From Rodentibacter abscessus (GTDB lineage: Bacteria; Pseudomonadota; Gammaproteobacteria; Enterobacterales; Pasteurellaceae), in contig NZ_AP038785.1 in NCBI RefSeq assembly GCF_047160095.1, positions 124,001 through 188,000 of the forward strand: a stretch of DNA of 64,000 bases. The letters are read 5' to 3'. Each line of letters starts with the position of its first letter. Within the stretch, counting starts at the first letter, position 1. Positions 17,982 through 27,733 of this stretch are shown piece after piece. Under the pieces are notes generated by a model. The model was given only the letters and a program-made list of their open reading frames with translations, made no database searches and was not told the DNA's origin. The translations under genes and the position numbers were made by a program.

Positions 17982-18920
17982 TTACTTGTCTTTTTTTATT
18001 GGATCTAATAAGCGTAATATCGTCTCTTTGGCTTGTTCAGGCTGCAAACTGTCTAGCCATTGAAGCGGTGTTTTCCAACCGCGCAGCCAAGTTATTTGGC
18101 GTTTGGCAAGTTGGCGTGTGGCGCAAATGCCACGGAAAATCATTTCATCGTGATCATAATCACCTTGTAAATATTCCCACATTTGACGATAGCCTACACA
18201 GCGAATGGAGGGTAAGTTGATATTTAGATCTTCTCTTGCATACAGTTTTTCAACTTCTTCTTGGAAACCGAGTTGGATCATTTTATGAAAACGTTGCTCA
18301 ATACGATGATGTAATACGTGGCGATTTTCCGGGGCGATTGCAAATTGCAACACATTGTAAGGTAGGGCGTCCCCTTTTTGCCCGGTGAGTTCAGTGAGCG
18401 TTTTTCCCGTAATATAAAACACTTCTAAAGCACGATTAATGCGTTGGGAGTCATTAGGGTTAATACGTTGCGCTGAAGTCGGATCAATTTTTGCCAGCTC
18501 TTGATGCAATGTCGCCCAACCTTGTCGTACGGCTTTTTGTTCAATGTCGGCTCGAATAGATTCATCTGCGGAGGGCAAAGGGGAAAGCCCTTCAATTAAC
18601 GCTTTGTAATAAAGCATTGTGCCGCCGACCAATAATGGAATTTTCCCTTGTGCCGTAATATCTGTCATTTCACGCAAGGCATCGTCACGAAAATTCATTG
18701 CGGAATAACTTTCTGACGGATCTAAAATATCAATCAATCTATGCGGGGCTAAAGCCAGCTCTTCTTTTGATGGCTTTGCCGTACCGATATCCATACCTTT
18801 GTAAATTAGCGCAGAATCAACACTAATCACTTCCACCGGCAACTGTTGGCGAAGCTGAATGGCTAAATCGGTTTTTCCGGAAGCTGTAGGCCCCATTAAA
18901 AAAATCGCGGTCGGTTTCAT
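17982..18920 (-). CDS. miaA: tRNA dimethylallyltransferase
   Basis: MiaA adds a dimethylallyl group to A37 of tRNAs reading UNN codons. The P-loop is GPTASGKTDLA at residues ~10-20, followed by the conserved VISVDSALIYKGMDIGTAKP and the substrate loop DILDPSESYSAMNF. The C-terminus has RQLAKRQITWLRGW. The 312-residue length is normal. It abuts mutL (the mutL stop ends just before its ATG) and precedes glnE by one base, so translation is probably coupled. In enterics hfq follows miaA; here glnE does. Confidence 0.95.
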   Translation of the reverse strand: MKPTAIFLMGPTASGKTDLAIQLRQQLPVEVISVDSALIYKGMDIGTAKPSKEELALAPHRLIDILDPSESYSAMNFRDDALREMTDITAQGKIPLLVGGTMLYYKALIEGLSPLPSADESIRADIEQKAVRQGWATLHQELAKIDPTSAQRINPNDSQRINRALEVFYITGKTLTELTGQKGDALPYNVLQFAIAPENRHVLHHRIEQRFHKMIQLGFQEEVEKLYAREDLNINLPSIRCVGYRQMWEYLQGDYDHDEMIFRGICATRQLAKRQITWLRGWKTPLQWLDSLQPEQAKETILRLLDPIKKDK

Positions 18921-20819
18921 CTATAATTCGTCCAATAAAGGTTGCCAGTTGATTGGTTTAAGTAATCGGTTAAATTCATCTCTGTTTGTATTGTTAAGAA
19001 GCTGTTCCGTATCACTCAAAAATTTAACGGCATCAGCAAATACGCTAAATATTTTGGCTTCTAATTGTCCGCAAAGTGCGGTTAAAAACGGTGTTGAATT
19101 TTCTTGTCGGCTTAACATTGCCATAACGCATTTCTGTAAGTTTTGCGTGCGTAACAGGCTTGGTACGCGATTTAATGTTAGTCTGAGTTGAGCTTTGTTT
19201 GCGATAAATTCAAAACCGGCTTGTGCGAAATCTTCGGTTTGTGTTTCCCATTGATTAAATTGGTTTTCCGTTAAACGAAAAACAATCGGAATTAATAGCG
19301 GTTGTTGGGCTATCTGTGCTTGTTGTAATGTCAGTTTCCATTGCAAATATTGTAATTTTTCTAATGAAAGCAAGAAATAGCTTTGATTTTGTTGTAATAA
19401 AAGCGCACGGTTCTCAATTAGTGATAAAGCACGTAGGTGAGACGGATTTTCATTTATTTCGATTGGCGTATCGGTTTGTCTTACCCGAGTGTCATTATTT
19501 AACGGCGTACGCAATAATTCGCCATAGAGTTTTTGCTCGGTTTTAGTCGGTTGTTCCGAATGATAATTTTCCCGATACTTTTCCCTATACTCAGGATAGC
19601 CTTGATGAGAAGGACGGGAAGAGGCTCCGTCTGTCGAAAAGTGCGGTCGATTTTGCGGTAAATTTTTGTTGAAATCAGCAGATGCAAAGGTATTTTGACC
19701 TGCTGCCGCTCGATTAGGTTTATTACTCCAAGAGGCGGTATAGTTCGGTAATGGCTCACGTATTTCATTTTCTTGTGTATTTTTAACCGCACTTTCCTGA
19801 ACGGTTGGTGGTTGAATAGCTAAGCGGCTATTTAGCGCATTGCTTATCCCTTCATAAATGAAATCATGAATAAGGCGTTGCTGATGAAAACGAACCTCGT
19901 GTTTTGTCGGGTGAACGTTTACATCGACTTCGTGGGGGTTGAGATCGATAAATAAGACAAATGCGGGGTAGTTTTCACTAGTCAAATGCTCTGCATAAGC
20001 CTGACGAATGGCGTGAGTGATAACTTTATCACGAACCATTCGTCCGTTGATATAACAATAACTCAAATCGTTTTGTGTTCGGCTGAAATTCGGCGTAGCC
20101 ACCCAACCGGAAAGGTGTAAATCATTATGTTTCCAATCAATACGTAAGGCATTTTTGACAAAATCATCGCCGCAAATTGTGGCAACCCGTTTAAGTTGCT
20201 GCTCTAAATCAATGGCCGGACGATACTGACGAATAAGTTTTCCGTTGTGTGTAAGCGTGAAGGCAATATTGAATTTGGCTAAGGCAATACGGCGAATCAC
20301 TTCATCAATATGCGCAAATTCGGTTTTATCCGTGCGTAGGAATTTACGTCTTGCTGGTGTATTGAAGAATAAATTGGCGACTTCTACCGTTGTGCCGACA
20401 GGGTGGGAAGCGGGTCTTATGGTAGTCTCCATATCCCGCCCTTGCGCATACACTTGCCAAGCCTCAGATTGCTCTGCCGTGCGTGAAGTGAGCGTTAAAC
20501 GTGAAACTGAACTGATACTTGCCAACGCTTCGCCACGAAAGCCAAGACTTAAAATAGATTCAAGATCGTCTAAATCAGCGATTTTACTGGTTGCGTGACG
20601 AGCCAATGCCAAATTTAATTCCGCTTTTGGAATACCGCTGCCGTTATCCCGAATACGGATAAGGCTGGCGCCACCGTTTTCAATATCCACCTGAATTTTG
20701 TTTGCGCCGGCATCAAGGCTGTTTTCCACCAATTCTTTCACCACGGAGGCTGGGCGTTCGACCACTTCACCGGCGGCAATTTGGTTAGCAAGTTGTGGGG
20801 AAAGAATTTTAATCGCCAT
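18921..20819 (-). CDS. mutL: DNA mismatch repair protein MutL
   Basis: MutL couples MutS mismatch recognition to MutH nicking and UvrD unwinding. The N-terminal GHKL ATPase motifs are clear: ERPASVVKELVENSLDAGA, IRIRDNGSGIPK and LGFRGEALASISSVS; DVNVHPTKHEVRF closes the ATPase half. A long polar linker (residues ~340-450) with no obvious conservation precedes the C-terminal dimerisation domain. No metal-dependent endonuclease motif (DQHAxxER) is visible, as in E. coli-type MutL. Its start codon overlaps the amiB stop. Confidence 0.95.
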   Translation of the reverse strand: MAIKILSPQLANQIAAGEVVERPASVVKELVENSLDAGANKIQVDIENGGASLIRIRDNGSGIPKAELNLALARHATSKIADLDDLESILSLGFRGEALASISSVSRLTLTSRTAEQSEAWQVYAQGRDMETTIRPASHPVGTTVEVANLFFNTPARRKFLRTDKTEFAHIDEVIRRIALAKFNIAFTLTHNGKLIRQYRPAIDLEQQLKRVATICGDDFVKNALRIDWKHNDLHLSGWVATPNFSRTQNDLSYCYINGRMVRDKVITHAIRQAYAEHLTSENYPAFVLFIDLNPHEVDVNVHPTKHEVRFHQQRLIHDFIYEGISNALNSRLAIQPPTVQESAVKNTQENEIREPLPNYTASWSNKPNRAAAGQNTFASADFNKNLPQNRPHFSTDGASSRPSHQGYPEYREKYRENYHSEQPTKTEQKLYGELLRTPLNNDTRVRQTDTPIEINENPSHLRALSLIENRALLLQQNQSYFLLSLEKLQYLQWKLTLQQAQIAQQPLLIPIVFRLTENQFNQWETQTEDFAQAGFEFIANKAQLRLTLNRVPSLLRTQNLQKCVMAMLSRQENSTPFLTALCGQLEAKIFSVFADAVKFLSDTEQLLNNTNRDEFNRLLKPINWQPLLDEL

Positions 20820-22303
20820 TATTTTTCTCTTAATTTTATTTTCTGTCCGGTAAATACTTTACCGTCTTTTAATTTCGGATTGAGTTTCAAAATTTGGTTC
20901 ACCGGAATGTTGTATTCTCGAGAAACCGCATAAATGGTCTGATCCTTTTTGATTGTATGATAAAGCGGGATTTCAGCTTTTTTAGTTTCGCTTTTCTTCG
21001 CTTTCTCCTTGTTTTTATCGGCTGATTTTGCTTTTTCGGAAACCGATTTTTCGGCTTTTTTCGCTTCTACAATTTTTGCTTTCCCATTGTCAGGAATTTT
21101 CACCGTTTCGCCAATCCACAACTCTTTGCGCTTGAGTTTATTAAGGGAAATAATATCTGCGACTTTCACGTCATATTTATTGGCAAGACTGCCGATACTT
21201 TCACCTTTTTTTACTTTATGGCGAACGCCGCTGTCTTTGACTTCTGAAGTGCGGTCATTTTTCTCGACATTTTCAACCTTTGATTTTTTTTCTTCCGTCG
21301 TGTTTTCGGTTTTTTTACTTTTTCCGCTATTCGGAATTTTAATGGTTTCGCCTATCCATAGCTCTCTACGCTTTAAATTGTTGAGCGAGACGATATCGGC
21401 AATTTTTACATTATATTTATTGGCAAGGCTACCAAGGCTTTCACCGCTTTTTACTTTGTGATGAATCGTACCGGATTTTGCCAAAGTGCGGTCATTTTTA
21501 CCCGTGTTTTCTTTGTTGTCACTTTCAAATGCGACAATCGATTTCAAGTTACCGTTACGGTATGCCACCAATCCCTCGTAAATCATATAAGCAATACGGC
21601 GGCGATAGAGCGGAGAATTGAGTTTTTGTTCTTCTTCAGTATTGGAAAGAAAACCGGTTTCTACCAAAACGGAAGGAATATCCGGTGAGCGTAGCACGCC
21701 AAGGCTTGCGTGTTGAGGCGTATTGCGACTTAATGTGGTAACTTTCGCAAAACGTCTTAAAATACTTTTGCCGATTTCATAACCCGTACGTTGGCTATGA
21801 CCGAATTGGAGATCCAGCACGGTTTGATCTAAATATTTGTCGTGATTATGAGAAAGCATTTTTCCCGCGCCGCCTAATAATTCGGAACGTTTTTCATCAT
21901 CTTCCAACCATTGTCCCATTTCGTCATTAGCGCGGCGATTTGAAAGTACCCAGACGGAGGCTCCCCGTTGATTTGGATTTAATGAAGAATCCGCATGAAT
22001 AGAAACTAAATAATTGGCTTTGAATTTGCGGGCGATTTCCGAGCGTTCCGGCACAGAGATATAATAATCGCCGTTGCGGGTTAATACGCCGCGAAAATTC
22101 GGATCTTTATCAAGTAACGTTTTGAGCTCACGTGCAATAGATAGGGTTACATTCTTTTCATAAATGCCGAGATTACGTCCGATAGCACCGGGATCTTTGC
22201 CGCCATGACCGGGATCGATCGCAATTGTCCATTGTGCAGCGAAAACCGTTGAACAAAAGAGAGATAATATTCCTAAAAGAAACGAAAATTTGGTTTTCAT
22301 CAT
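20819..22303 (-). CDS. amiB: N-acetylmuramoyl-L-alanine amidase with three LysM domains
   Basis: Periplasmic zinc amidase that splits septal peptidoglycan during cell separation. A signal peptide (MMKTKFSFLLGILSLFCSTVFA) leads directly into the Amidase_3 domain: TIAIDPGHGGKDPGA with the zinc His, NYLVSIHADSS, and PSVLVETGFLSNTEEE with the catalytic Glu. No N-terminal AMIN domain is present. Three LysM repeats follow: HHKVKSGESLGSLANKYNVK, RHKVKKGESIGSLANKYDVK and the divergent C-terminal YHTIKKDQTIYAVSREYNIP, separated by lysine-rich linkers. The first two LysM units are nearly identical, pointing to a recent duplication. A second ATG immediately follows the first. Confidence 0.93.
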   Translation of the reverse strand: MMKTKFSFLLGILSLFCSTVFAAQWTIAIDPGHGGKDPGAIGRNLGIYEKNVTLSIARELKTLLDKDPNFRGVLTRNGDYYISVPERSEIARKFKANYLVSIHADSSLNPNQRGASVWVLSNRRANDEMGQWLEDDEKRSELLGGAGKMLSHNHDKYLDQTVLDLQFGHSQRTGYEIGKSILRRFAKVTTLSRNTPQHASLGVLRSPDIPSVLVETGFLSNTEEEQKLNSPLYRRRIAYMIYEGLVAYRNGNLKSIVAFESDNKENTGKNDRTLAKSGTIHHKVKSGESLGSLANKYNVKIADIVSLNNLKRRELWIGETIKIPNSGKSKKTENTTEEKKSKVENVEKNDRTSEVKDSGVRHKVKKGESIGSLANKYDVKVADIISLNKLKRKELWIGETVKIPDNGKAKIVEAKKAEKSVSEKAKSADKNKEKAKKSETKKAEIPLYHTIKKDQTIYAVSREYNIPVNQILKLNPKLKDGKVFTGQKIKLREK

Positions 22304-22307
22304 TAAA

Positions 22308-22784
22308 TTATAGTTGCTGAATAATTTGTTCGCCTAAAATATTTTGAGCCGTTAAGGTAATATTTCGTGCGTCATCGTAGTAATCAATATTCACCAATAA
22401 ATCAGCCGACGGAAGAATACCTTCGCCTTTTTCAGCCCATTCAATCAGGCAAATCGAATCTTTGTCGAAGTAATCACGAATTCCCATAAATTCCAGTTCT
22501 TCAGGATCAGCAAGGCGATACAAGTCAAAGTGATAGATCATTTTACCCGCAATATTGTATTCTTCCACTAACGTATAAGTCGGACTTTTTACATTGCCTT
22601 TATGTCCCAAACCTTGCACCATACCACGGGTAAGCGTCGTTTTTCCTGCGCCTAAATCACCATTGAAATATAAAATGACGGCACGTTCGGCTTGGCATTG
22701 CATGATGGTTTCCGCTAATTTTTTACCAAAGCGGAGCATTGTCGCTTCATCAGGAATATATCGGGTTAATTCGATTGTGTTCAT
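22308..22784 (-). CDS. tsaE: tRNA threonylcarbamoyladenosine synthesis ATPase TsaE
   Basis: TsaE is the P-loop ATPase of the TsaBDE complex that makes t6A37 in ANN-decoding tRNAs. The Walker A is NGDLGAGKTTLTRGM, and the family signatures SPTYTLVEEYN, HFDLYRLADPEELEFMGIRDYF and CLIEWAEKG are all present in 158 residues. It heads the minus-strand operon with amiB 4 bases downstream. The promoter should lie between 22785 and the tRNA-Gly genes. Confidence 0.95.
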   Translation of the reverse strand: MNTIELTRYIPDEATMLRFGKKLAETIMQCQAERAVILYFNGDLGAGKTTLTRGMVQGLGHKGNVKSPTYTLVEEYNIAGKMIYHFDLYRLADPEELEFMGIRDYFDKDSICLIEWAEKGEGILPSADLLVNIDYYDDARNITLTAQNILGEQIIQQL

Positions 22785-22926
22785 TATGATTTATTGAGGT
22801 CAAAATAATTTGAAATTCTACCGCACTTTTCTTCTTTCTTTAAGGATATTTTGAAAGTGAGGAGGTATTCATCGGAAATTATTTGACGTATAAAAAATCC
22901 GCTGCTTTTCGCAACGGATTGGAATT

Positions 22927-23002
22927 TGGAGCGGGAAACGAGGCTCGAACTCGCGACCCCAACCTTGGCAAGGTTGTGCTCTACCAACTGAGCTATTCCC
23001 GC
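22927..23002 (-). tRNA. tRNA-Gly (GCC)
   Basis: 76 nt with encoded CCA on the minus strand: acceptor GCGGGAA/TTCCCGC, D-arm AGCTCAGTTGGTAGAGC, anticodon stem-loop CCTTGCCAAGG with anticodon GCC, and T-arm GCGAGTTCGAGCCTCGT. Open frames crossing it (22784-23137, both strands) are shadows of the tRNA genes. Confidence 0.97.
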
Positions 23003-23017
23003 AGAGAACGTGAAAAT

Positions 23018-23093
<76 letters not shown>

Positions 23094-23186
23094 AATTCAC
23101 ATCATTGAACGGAGTGGCATTATACGAATATTTTTAGCTGTTGCAAGCGCAAATTCGGCGAAAATCATTACTTGACCAAGTTTTCA

Positions 23187-23735
23187 TCAATCTAATTTGA
23201 TGAAATGGTCACGATAATAAGCCAATTCTTTAATTGACTCGTGAATATCATCCAATGCCAAATGTGTATTACCTTTTTTGAAACCCTCTAAAATCTCAGG
23301 CTTCCAGCGGGTTGCTAACTCCTTTAGGGTGCTGACATCTAAATGACGGTAGTGAAAATAATCCGCTAAATCCGGCATATATTTGTAGAGAAAGCGTTTA
23401 TCTTGTGCGATGCTATTGCCACAAATAGGAGAAGCACCTTTAGGCACCCAGCGTTTTAAGAAATCCAGCGTTTGTAATTCTGCCGCTCGTTCGGTTAATT
23501 TGCTTGTTTTTACACGCTCGACCAAGCCGTTTGCCGTATGGGTTTTTATGCACCAATCCGACATTCTTTCCAATAATTCATTACTTTGATGTATTGCAAG
23601 CACCGGGCCTTCTGCAAGAATATTGAGATTTTTATCCGTAACGACGGTGGCGATTTCAATAATACGTTCTTTTTCGGGATCTAACCCTGTCATTTCCAAA
23701 TCAATCCAAATCAGATTTTGTTTATTTAATTGCAT
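23187..23735 (-). CDS. orn: Oligoribonuclease
   Basis: Orn is a 3'-5' exonuclease that degrades 2-5 nt RNA and pGpG, an essential last step of RNA turnover. The DEDDh exonuclease motifs are IWIDLEMTGLDPEKERIIEIA (Exo I, with D and E), GNSIAQDKRFL (Exo II) and ALDDIHESI (Exo III, with the catalytic His replaced in the usual Orn context by the H...D pair). I start at 23735 (MQLNKQNLIW, 182 aa), as homologues align there; the open frame extends to 23768. It is divergent from rsgA. Confidence 0.93.
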   Translation of the reverse strand: MQLNKQNLIWIDLEMTGLDPEKERIIEIATVVTDKNLNILAEGPVLAIHQSNELLERMSDWCIKTHTANGLVERVKTSKLTERAAELQTLDFLKRWVPKGASPICGNSIAQDKRFLYKYMPDLADYFHYRHLDVSTLKELATRWKPEILEGFKKGNTHLALDDIHESIKELAYYRDHFIKLD

Positions 23736-23803
23736 AATATAAGGTATCCTATGTGAAATTTTTTCCATTCTATCAAAATTACGATAAAAACGACCGCACT
23801 TTT

Positions 23804-24844
23804 ATGGCTAAACGTAAACTCACTCAAAATCAAGCCCGTCGCATTGAATCGAATAATGCCCGCACACTTTACCGCCACAAGAAAAAAGAAATCGAATGGC
23901 AAGATGAAATGTTGGGGGAATCACAAGATGGCGTTGTGGTTACGCGTTATTCCGCACATGCAGATGTGGAGGACGATCAAGGTGAGATTTATCGTTGTAA
24001 TTTGCGCCGTACGCTTTCAAGTTTGGTAGTCGGCGATAAAGTCATTTGGCGAAAAGGGAATGAACAATTACAAGGCGTAAGCGGTGTAATAGAAGCCATT
24101 CATCCGCGTGTAAATGAAATTGCCCGCCCGGATTATTATGACGGTTTAAAGCCGATTGCTGCGAATATTGACAGGATTATTATCGTCTCAGCCGTATTGC
24201 CTGAACTTTCTTTAAATATTATTGATCGTTATCTCGTGGTGTGTGAAACCGCCGGAATTGAGCCGATTATTGTGGTTAATAAAGGCGATCTGCTTTCTGA
24301 GAAACAAGAAAAAGAAGTTGAAACGCAGTTACAAATTTACCGTAATATTGGTTATCAAACGCTCATAATTTCTGCGCAAAACGGTAAAAATATGGAAAAA
24401 CTGACCGCACTTTTAAGTGACGGAACCTCGATTTTTGTTGGGCAGTCCGGAGTCGGAAAATCCAGTTTAATTAACCATATTTTGCCGACGGTGAATGCAC
24501 AAGTCGGGGCAGTGAGTGAAACCTCAGGGTTAGGTCAGCACACGACAACCTCATCAAGGCTCTATCATTTACCACAAGGCGGAAATCTTATTGATTCACC
24601 CGGGATTAGAGAATTCGGTTTATGGCATCTAGAAGCAGATCAGATCACTAGGGGATATCGTGAATTTCAATATGTGTTGGGAACCTGTAAATTCCGTGAT
24701 TGTAAACATTTAAACGATCCCGGTTGCGCACTGCGTGAGGCGGTCGAAGCAGGACGAATTTCACCGATTCGTTACGATAATTATCATAAGCTTATTGCAA
24801 GCCTGGCGGAAACTAAGTCGCAGCGACATTTTTCAATAGGTTAG
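23804..24844 (+). CDS. rsgA: Small ribosomal subunit biogenesis GTPase RsgA
   Basis: Circularly permuted GTPase that helps late maturation of the 30S subunit. An OB-fold comes first (DGVVVTRYSAHADVED...), then the permuted G motifs: G4 VVNKGDLL, G1 GQSGVGKSSLINHI, G3 DSPGIREF. A C-terminal zinc-binding stretch follows (CKFRDCKHLNDPGCAL). I start at 23804 (MAKRKLTQNQARR, 346 aa), because homologues begin there; the frame runs back to 23753 toward orn. An uptake signal (ACCGCACTT) occupies the place where a ribosome-binding site would be expected. Confidence 0.93.
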   Translation: MAKRKLTQNQARRIESNNARTLYRHKKKEIEWQDEMLGESQDGVVVTRYSAHADVEDDQGEIYRCNLRRTLSSLVVGDKVIWRKGNEQLQGVSGVIEAIHPRVNEIARPDYYDGLKPIAANIDRIIIVSAVLPELSLNIIDRYLVVCETAGIEPIIVVNKGDLLSEKQEKEVETQLQIYRNIGYQTLIISAQNGKNMEKLTALLSDGTSIFVGQSGVGKSSLINHILPTVNAQVGAVSETSGLGQHTTTSSRLYHLPQGGNLIDSPGIREFGLWHLEADQITRGYREFQYVLGTCKFRDCKHLNDPGCALREAVEAGRISPIRYDNYHKLIASLAETKSQRHFSIG

Positions 24845-25024
24845 AGCTAGAAAAACTAAGGATAATATTTAATCAAACATAGGAAAAATTCGTGTTTTTT
24901 TATGACTTATCTCAAGTTTTTTTACCTTTATTCTTGATTATTTAGTTTTTAACAAGGATACTATGGCGGATTTTTTGAATCTAACTGTTTTTAAGTTAAA
25001 CAATGACTAAATAGAGGTAACATT

Positions 25025-25282
25025 ATGTTCTCAAAAGATGTAGAAATCACAGCGCCTAACGGTTTGCACACTCGTCCTGCTGCGCAATTCGTAAAAGAAG
25101 CGAAAGCTTTTGCTTCAGATATCACTGTGACATCCGCAGGGAAAAGCGCAAGTGCAAAAAGTTTGTTCAAATTACAAACTTTAGGTTTAACACAAGGAAC
25201 GGTCATTACCATCTCTGCCGAAGGTGAAGATGAGCAACAAGCCGTTGAACATTTAGTGGCGCTAATCCCGACTTTAGAATAA
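25025..25282 (+). CDS. ptsH: Phosphocarrier protein HPr
   Basis: HPr passes phosphate from Enzyme I to the sugar-specific IIA proteins of the phosphotransferase system. The active-site His15 lies in APNGLHTRPAAQ, and Ser46 in SAKSLFKLQTLGL is the conserved second site. The length of 85 aa is standard. AGAGGTAAC precedes the start. First gene of ptsH-ptsI-crr; the 180-bp gap after rsgA should hold the promoter. Confidence 0.97.
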   Translation: MFSKDVEITAPNGLHTRPAAQFVKEAKAFASDITVTSAGKSASAKSLFKLQTLGLTQGTVITISAEGEDEQQAVEHLVALIPTLE

Positions 25283-25382
25283 TTTTGAGCATAGCCATGA
25301 AATCCGTTTTTAATTTACTCCGGTAATTACGGTATTTTGTGGCTATTGTTTTATTTAACCCCTATTAATTTGGAAGGTGAAT

Positions 25383-27110
25383 ATGATTTCAGGTATTCCG
25401 GCGTCCCCAGGCATTGTTTTTGGTAAGGCGTTAGTTCTTAAAGAAGAAAAGATTATTCTTGATACGACAAAAATTACAGATGAACAAATTGAAGCGGAAG
25501 TTGCACGTTTTTACGAAGGTCGCAATGCCGCCGTTGAGCAGCTTAATTCAATCAAAGATCGCGCACTTGCTTCGTTAGGTGAAGAAAAGGCAGCGATTTT
25601 TGAAGGTCATTTAATGATTCTTGAAGATGAAGAATTAGAAGAAGAAATTCTTGATTATTTGCGCTCAAATAAAGTAAATGCTGGTGTCGCAGCAAGCAAA
25701 ATTATTGATCAACAAGTTGCGATGTTGTCAGAAATTGATGACGAATATTTAAAAGAGCGTGCCGGTGATATTCGTGATATCGGTAATCGGTTAATCAAAA
25801 ATATCCTAGGAATGCACATTGTCGATCTTGGTGATATTAGTGAAGAATCCATTCTTGTGGCTTACGATTTGACGCCTTCCGAAACGGCGCAATTAAATCT
25901 TGAAAAAGTTCTCGGGTTTATTACCGATATCGGTGGTCGTACCTCGCACACTTCAATTATGGCACGTTCATTGGAGTTACCGGCAATTGTTGGTACTAAC
26001 AATGTAACCGAACAAGTCAATACCGGTGATTTTTTAATTCTTGATGCGGTAAATAACAAAGTTTATGTCAATCCGACTCAAGCTCAAATTGATGAATCGA
26101 AAGCGCTGGCAGCAAAATTAGCGGAAGAGAAAGCGGAATTAGCAAAATTAAAAGATCTTCCTGCGGTTACTTTAGATGGTCATAGAGTTGAAGTGGTTGC
26201 CAATATCGGCACGATTCGTGATTGTGACGGAGCTAACCGTAATGGCGCCGAAGGTGTGGGTTTGTATCGTACCGAATTTCTCTTTATGGATCGAGATCAA
26301 CTTCCAACGGAAGAAGAACAATTTATTGCCTACAAAGAAGTTGTGGAAGCAATGGCCGGGCGTTTGGTTGTGCTTCGTACGATGGATATCGGCGGCGACA
26401 AAGATTTACCATACTTAGATTTACCGAAAGAAATGAATCCGTTTTTGGGTTGGCGTGCGGTTCGTATTGCACTTGATCGTCGCGAAATTCTTCATGCGCA
26501 ATTGCGTGCCGTATTACGTGCTTCTGCGTTTGGTAAGCTTGCCGTTATGTTCCCGATGATTATTTCCGTGGAAGAAATCCGTGAATTAAAATCCGTGATT
26601 GAAACGTTAAAAGCAGAATTACGTACAGAAGGCAAGGCTTTCGATGAGGATATTCAAATCGGTGTAATGGTGGAAACACCATCTGCCGCAGTAAATGCGA
26701 GATTCTTAGCGAAAGAAGTTGATTTCTTCAGTATCGGTACGAATGACTTAACCCAATATACTTTAGCGGTTGATCGTGGCAATGAGCTTATTTCTCATCT
26801 CTATAATCCAATGCAGCCTTCTGTACTGGGTTTAATTAAACAAGTGATTGATGCCTCTCATGCGGAAGGAAAATGGACAGGGATGTGTGGTGAGTTAGCA
26901 GGTGATGAGCGTGCGACATTGTTATTATTAGGTATGGGTCTAGACGAGTTTAGTATGAGTGCGATTTCCGTGCCCCGCATTAAAAAATTAATCCGTAATG
27001 TCAATTTCCAAGATGCTAAAATCCTTGCGGAAAAAGCATTACAGAAACCGACTGCGGTAGAAATTGAGCGGTTAATTGAAGAATTTTTGGTAGAAAAAGC
27101 ACTAAATTAG
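25383..27110 (+). CDS. ptsI: PTS Enzyme I (phosphoenolpyruvate-protein phosphotransferase)
   Basis: Enzyme I takes phosphate from PEP and hands it to HPr. The phosphorylated His189 is in GGRTSHTSIMARSLELPAIVG. The PEP-binding C-terminal barrel shows GAEGVGLYRTEFLFMDR, DFFSIGTNDLTQYTLAVDR, and the active-site cysteine region EGKWTGMCGELAGDE. I chose ATG 25383 (MISGIPASPG, 575 aa, the same length as E. coli EI) over the GTG at 25377; AAGGTG lies just upstream. Confidence 0.97.
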   Translation: MISGIPASPGIVFGKALVLKEEKIILDTTKITDEQIEAEVARFYEGRNAAVEQLNSIKDRALASLGEEKAAIFEGHLMILEDEELEEEILDYLRSNKVNAGVAASKIIDQQVAMLSEIDDEYLKERAGDIRDIGNRLIKNILGMHIVDLGDISEESILVAYDLTPSETAQLNLEKVLGFITDIGGRTSHTSIMARSLELPAIVGTNNVTEQVNTGDFLILDAVNNKVYVNPTQAQIDESKALAAKLAEEKAELAKLKDLPAVTLDGHRVEVVANIGTIRDCDGANRNGAEGVGLYRTEFLFMDRDQLPTEEEQFIAYKEVVEAMAGRLVVLRTMDIGGDKDLPYLDLPKEMNPFLGWRAVRIALDRREILHAQLRAVLRASAFGKLAVMFPMIISVEEIRELKSVIETLKAELRTEGKAFDEDIQIGVMVETPSAAVNARFLAKEVDFFSIGTNDLTQYTLAVDRGNELISHLYNPMQPSVLGLIKQVIDASHAEGKWTGMCGELAGDERATLLLLGMGLDEFSMSAISVPRIKKLIRNVNFQDAKILAEKALQKPTAVEIERLIEEFLVEKALN

Positions 27111-27169
27111 ATACAAGATCAACATTTTAGGCTAGAATATTAGTCGCGTTAAATGGATAGGAGATTAAA

Positions 27170-27670
27170 ATGGGCTTATTTGACAAACTGTTCGGCTCTA
27201 AAGAAAATAAATCGGTAGAAGTCGAAATTTATGCACCGCTTTCCGGTGAAATCGTAAATATCGAAGATGTACCTGATGTCGTGTTTTCTGAGAAAATCGT
27301 TGGTGATGGTATCGCTATTCGTCCAACAGGTAACAAGATTGTTGCCCCGATTGACGGCGTAGTCGGTAAGATTTTTGAAACCAACCACGCATTTTCAATG
27401 GAATCAAAAGAAGGCGTTGAGTTATTCGTTCACTTTGGTATTGATACGGTTGAATTAAAAGGTGAAGGTTTTACACGCATTGCTCAAGAAGGACAATCTG
27501 TAAAACGTGGTGAAACTGTGATTGAGTTTGATCTTGAGTTGCTTGAGGCAAAAGCCAAGTCAGTATTAACTCCGGTTGTGATTTCTAATATGGACGAAAT
27601 CTCAAGCATTGACAAAAAAGCAGGTGAAGTTGTCGCAGGCGAGTCAGTCGTGTTAACCCTTAAAAAATAA
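27170..27670 (+). CDS. crr: PTS glucose-type IIA component (EIIA-Glc)
   Basis: IIA-Glc carries phosphate to membrane IICB proteins and, in its free and phosphorylated forms, controls adenylate cyclase and non-PTS permeases. Both conserved histidines are visible: His73 in FETNHAFS and the phosphorylated His88 in ELFVHFGIDTVELKGEGF. 166 aa, with the N-terminal amphipathic MGLFDKLFGS. It is last in the pts operon and followed by a strong terminator. Confidence 0.96.
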   Translation: MGLFDKLFGSKENKSVEVEIYAPLSGEIVNIEDVPDVVFSEKIVGDGIAIRPTGNKIVAPIDGVVGKIFETNHAFSMESKEGVELFVHFGIDTVELKGEGFTRIAQEGQSVKRGETVIEFDLELLEAKAKSVLTPVVISNMDEISSIDKKAGEVVAGESVVLTLKK

Positions 27671-27684
27671 TTTCGTATGAAGTT

Positions 27685-27716
27685 TAAAAATCCGCCGTTG
27701 TGCGGATTTTTTATTT
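27685..27716 (+). terminator. Terminator of the pts operon
   Basis: AAAAATCCGC (27686-27695) pairs with GCGGATTTTT (27702-27711), followed by a T-rich tail. Confidence 0.9.
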
Positions 27717-27733
27717 AGATTGAGAGAAAAACA

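Noticed and set aside
21150..21470. Internal DNA repeat as mobile element
   Set aside because: The similarity is explained by duplicated LysM domains within the amiB frame.
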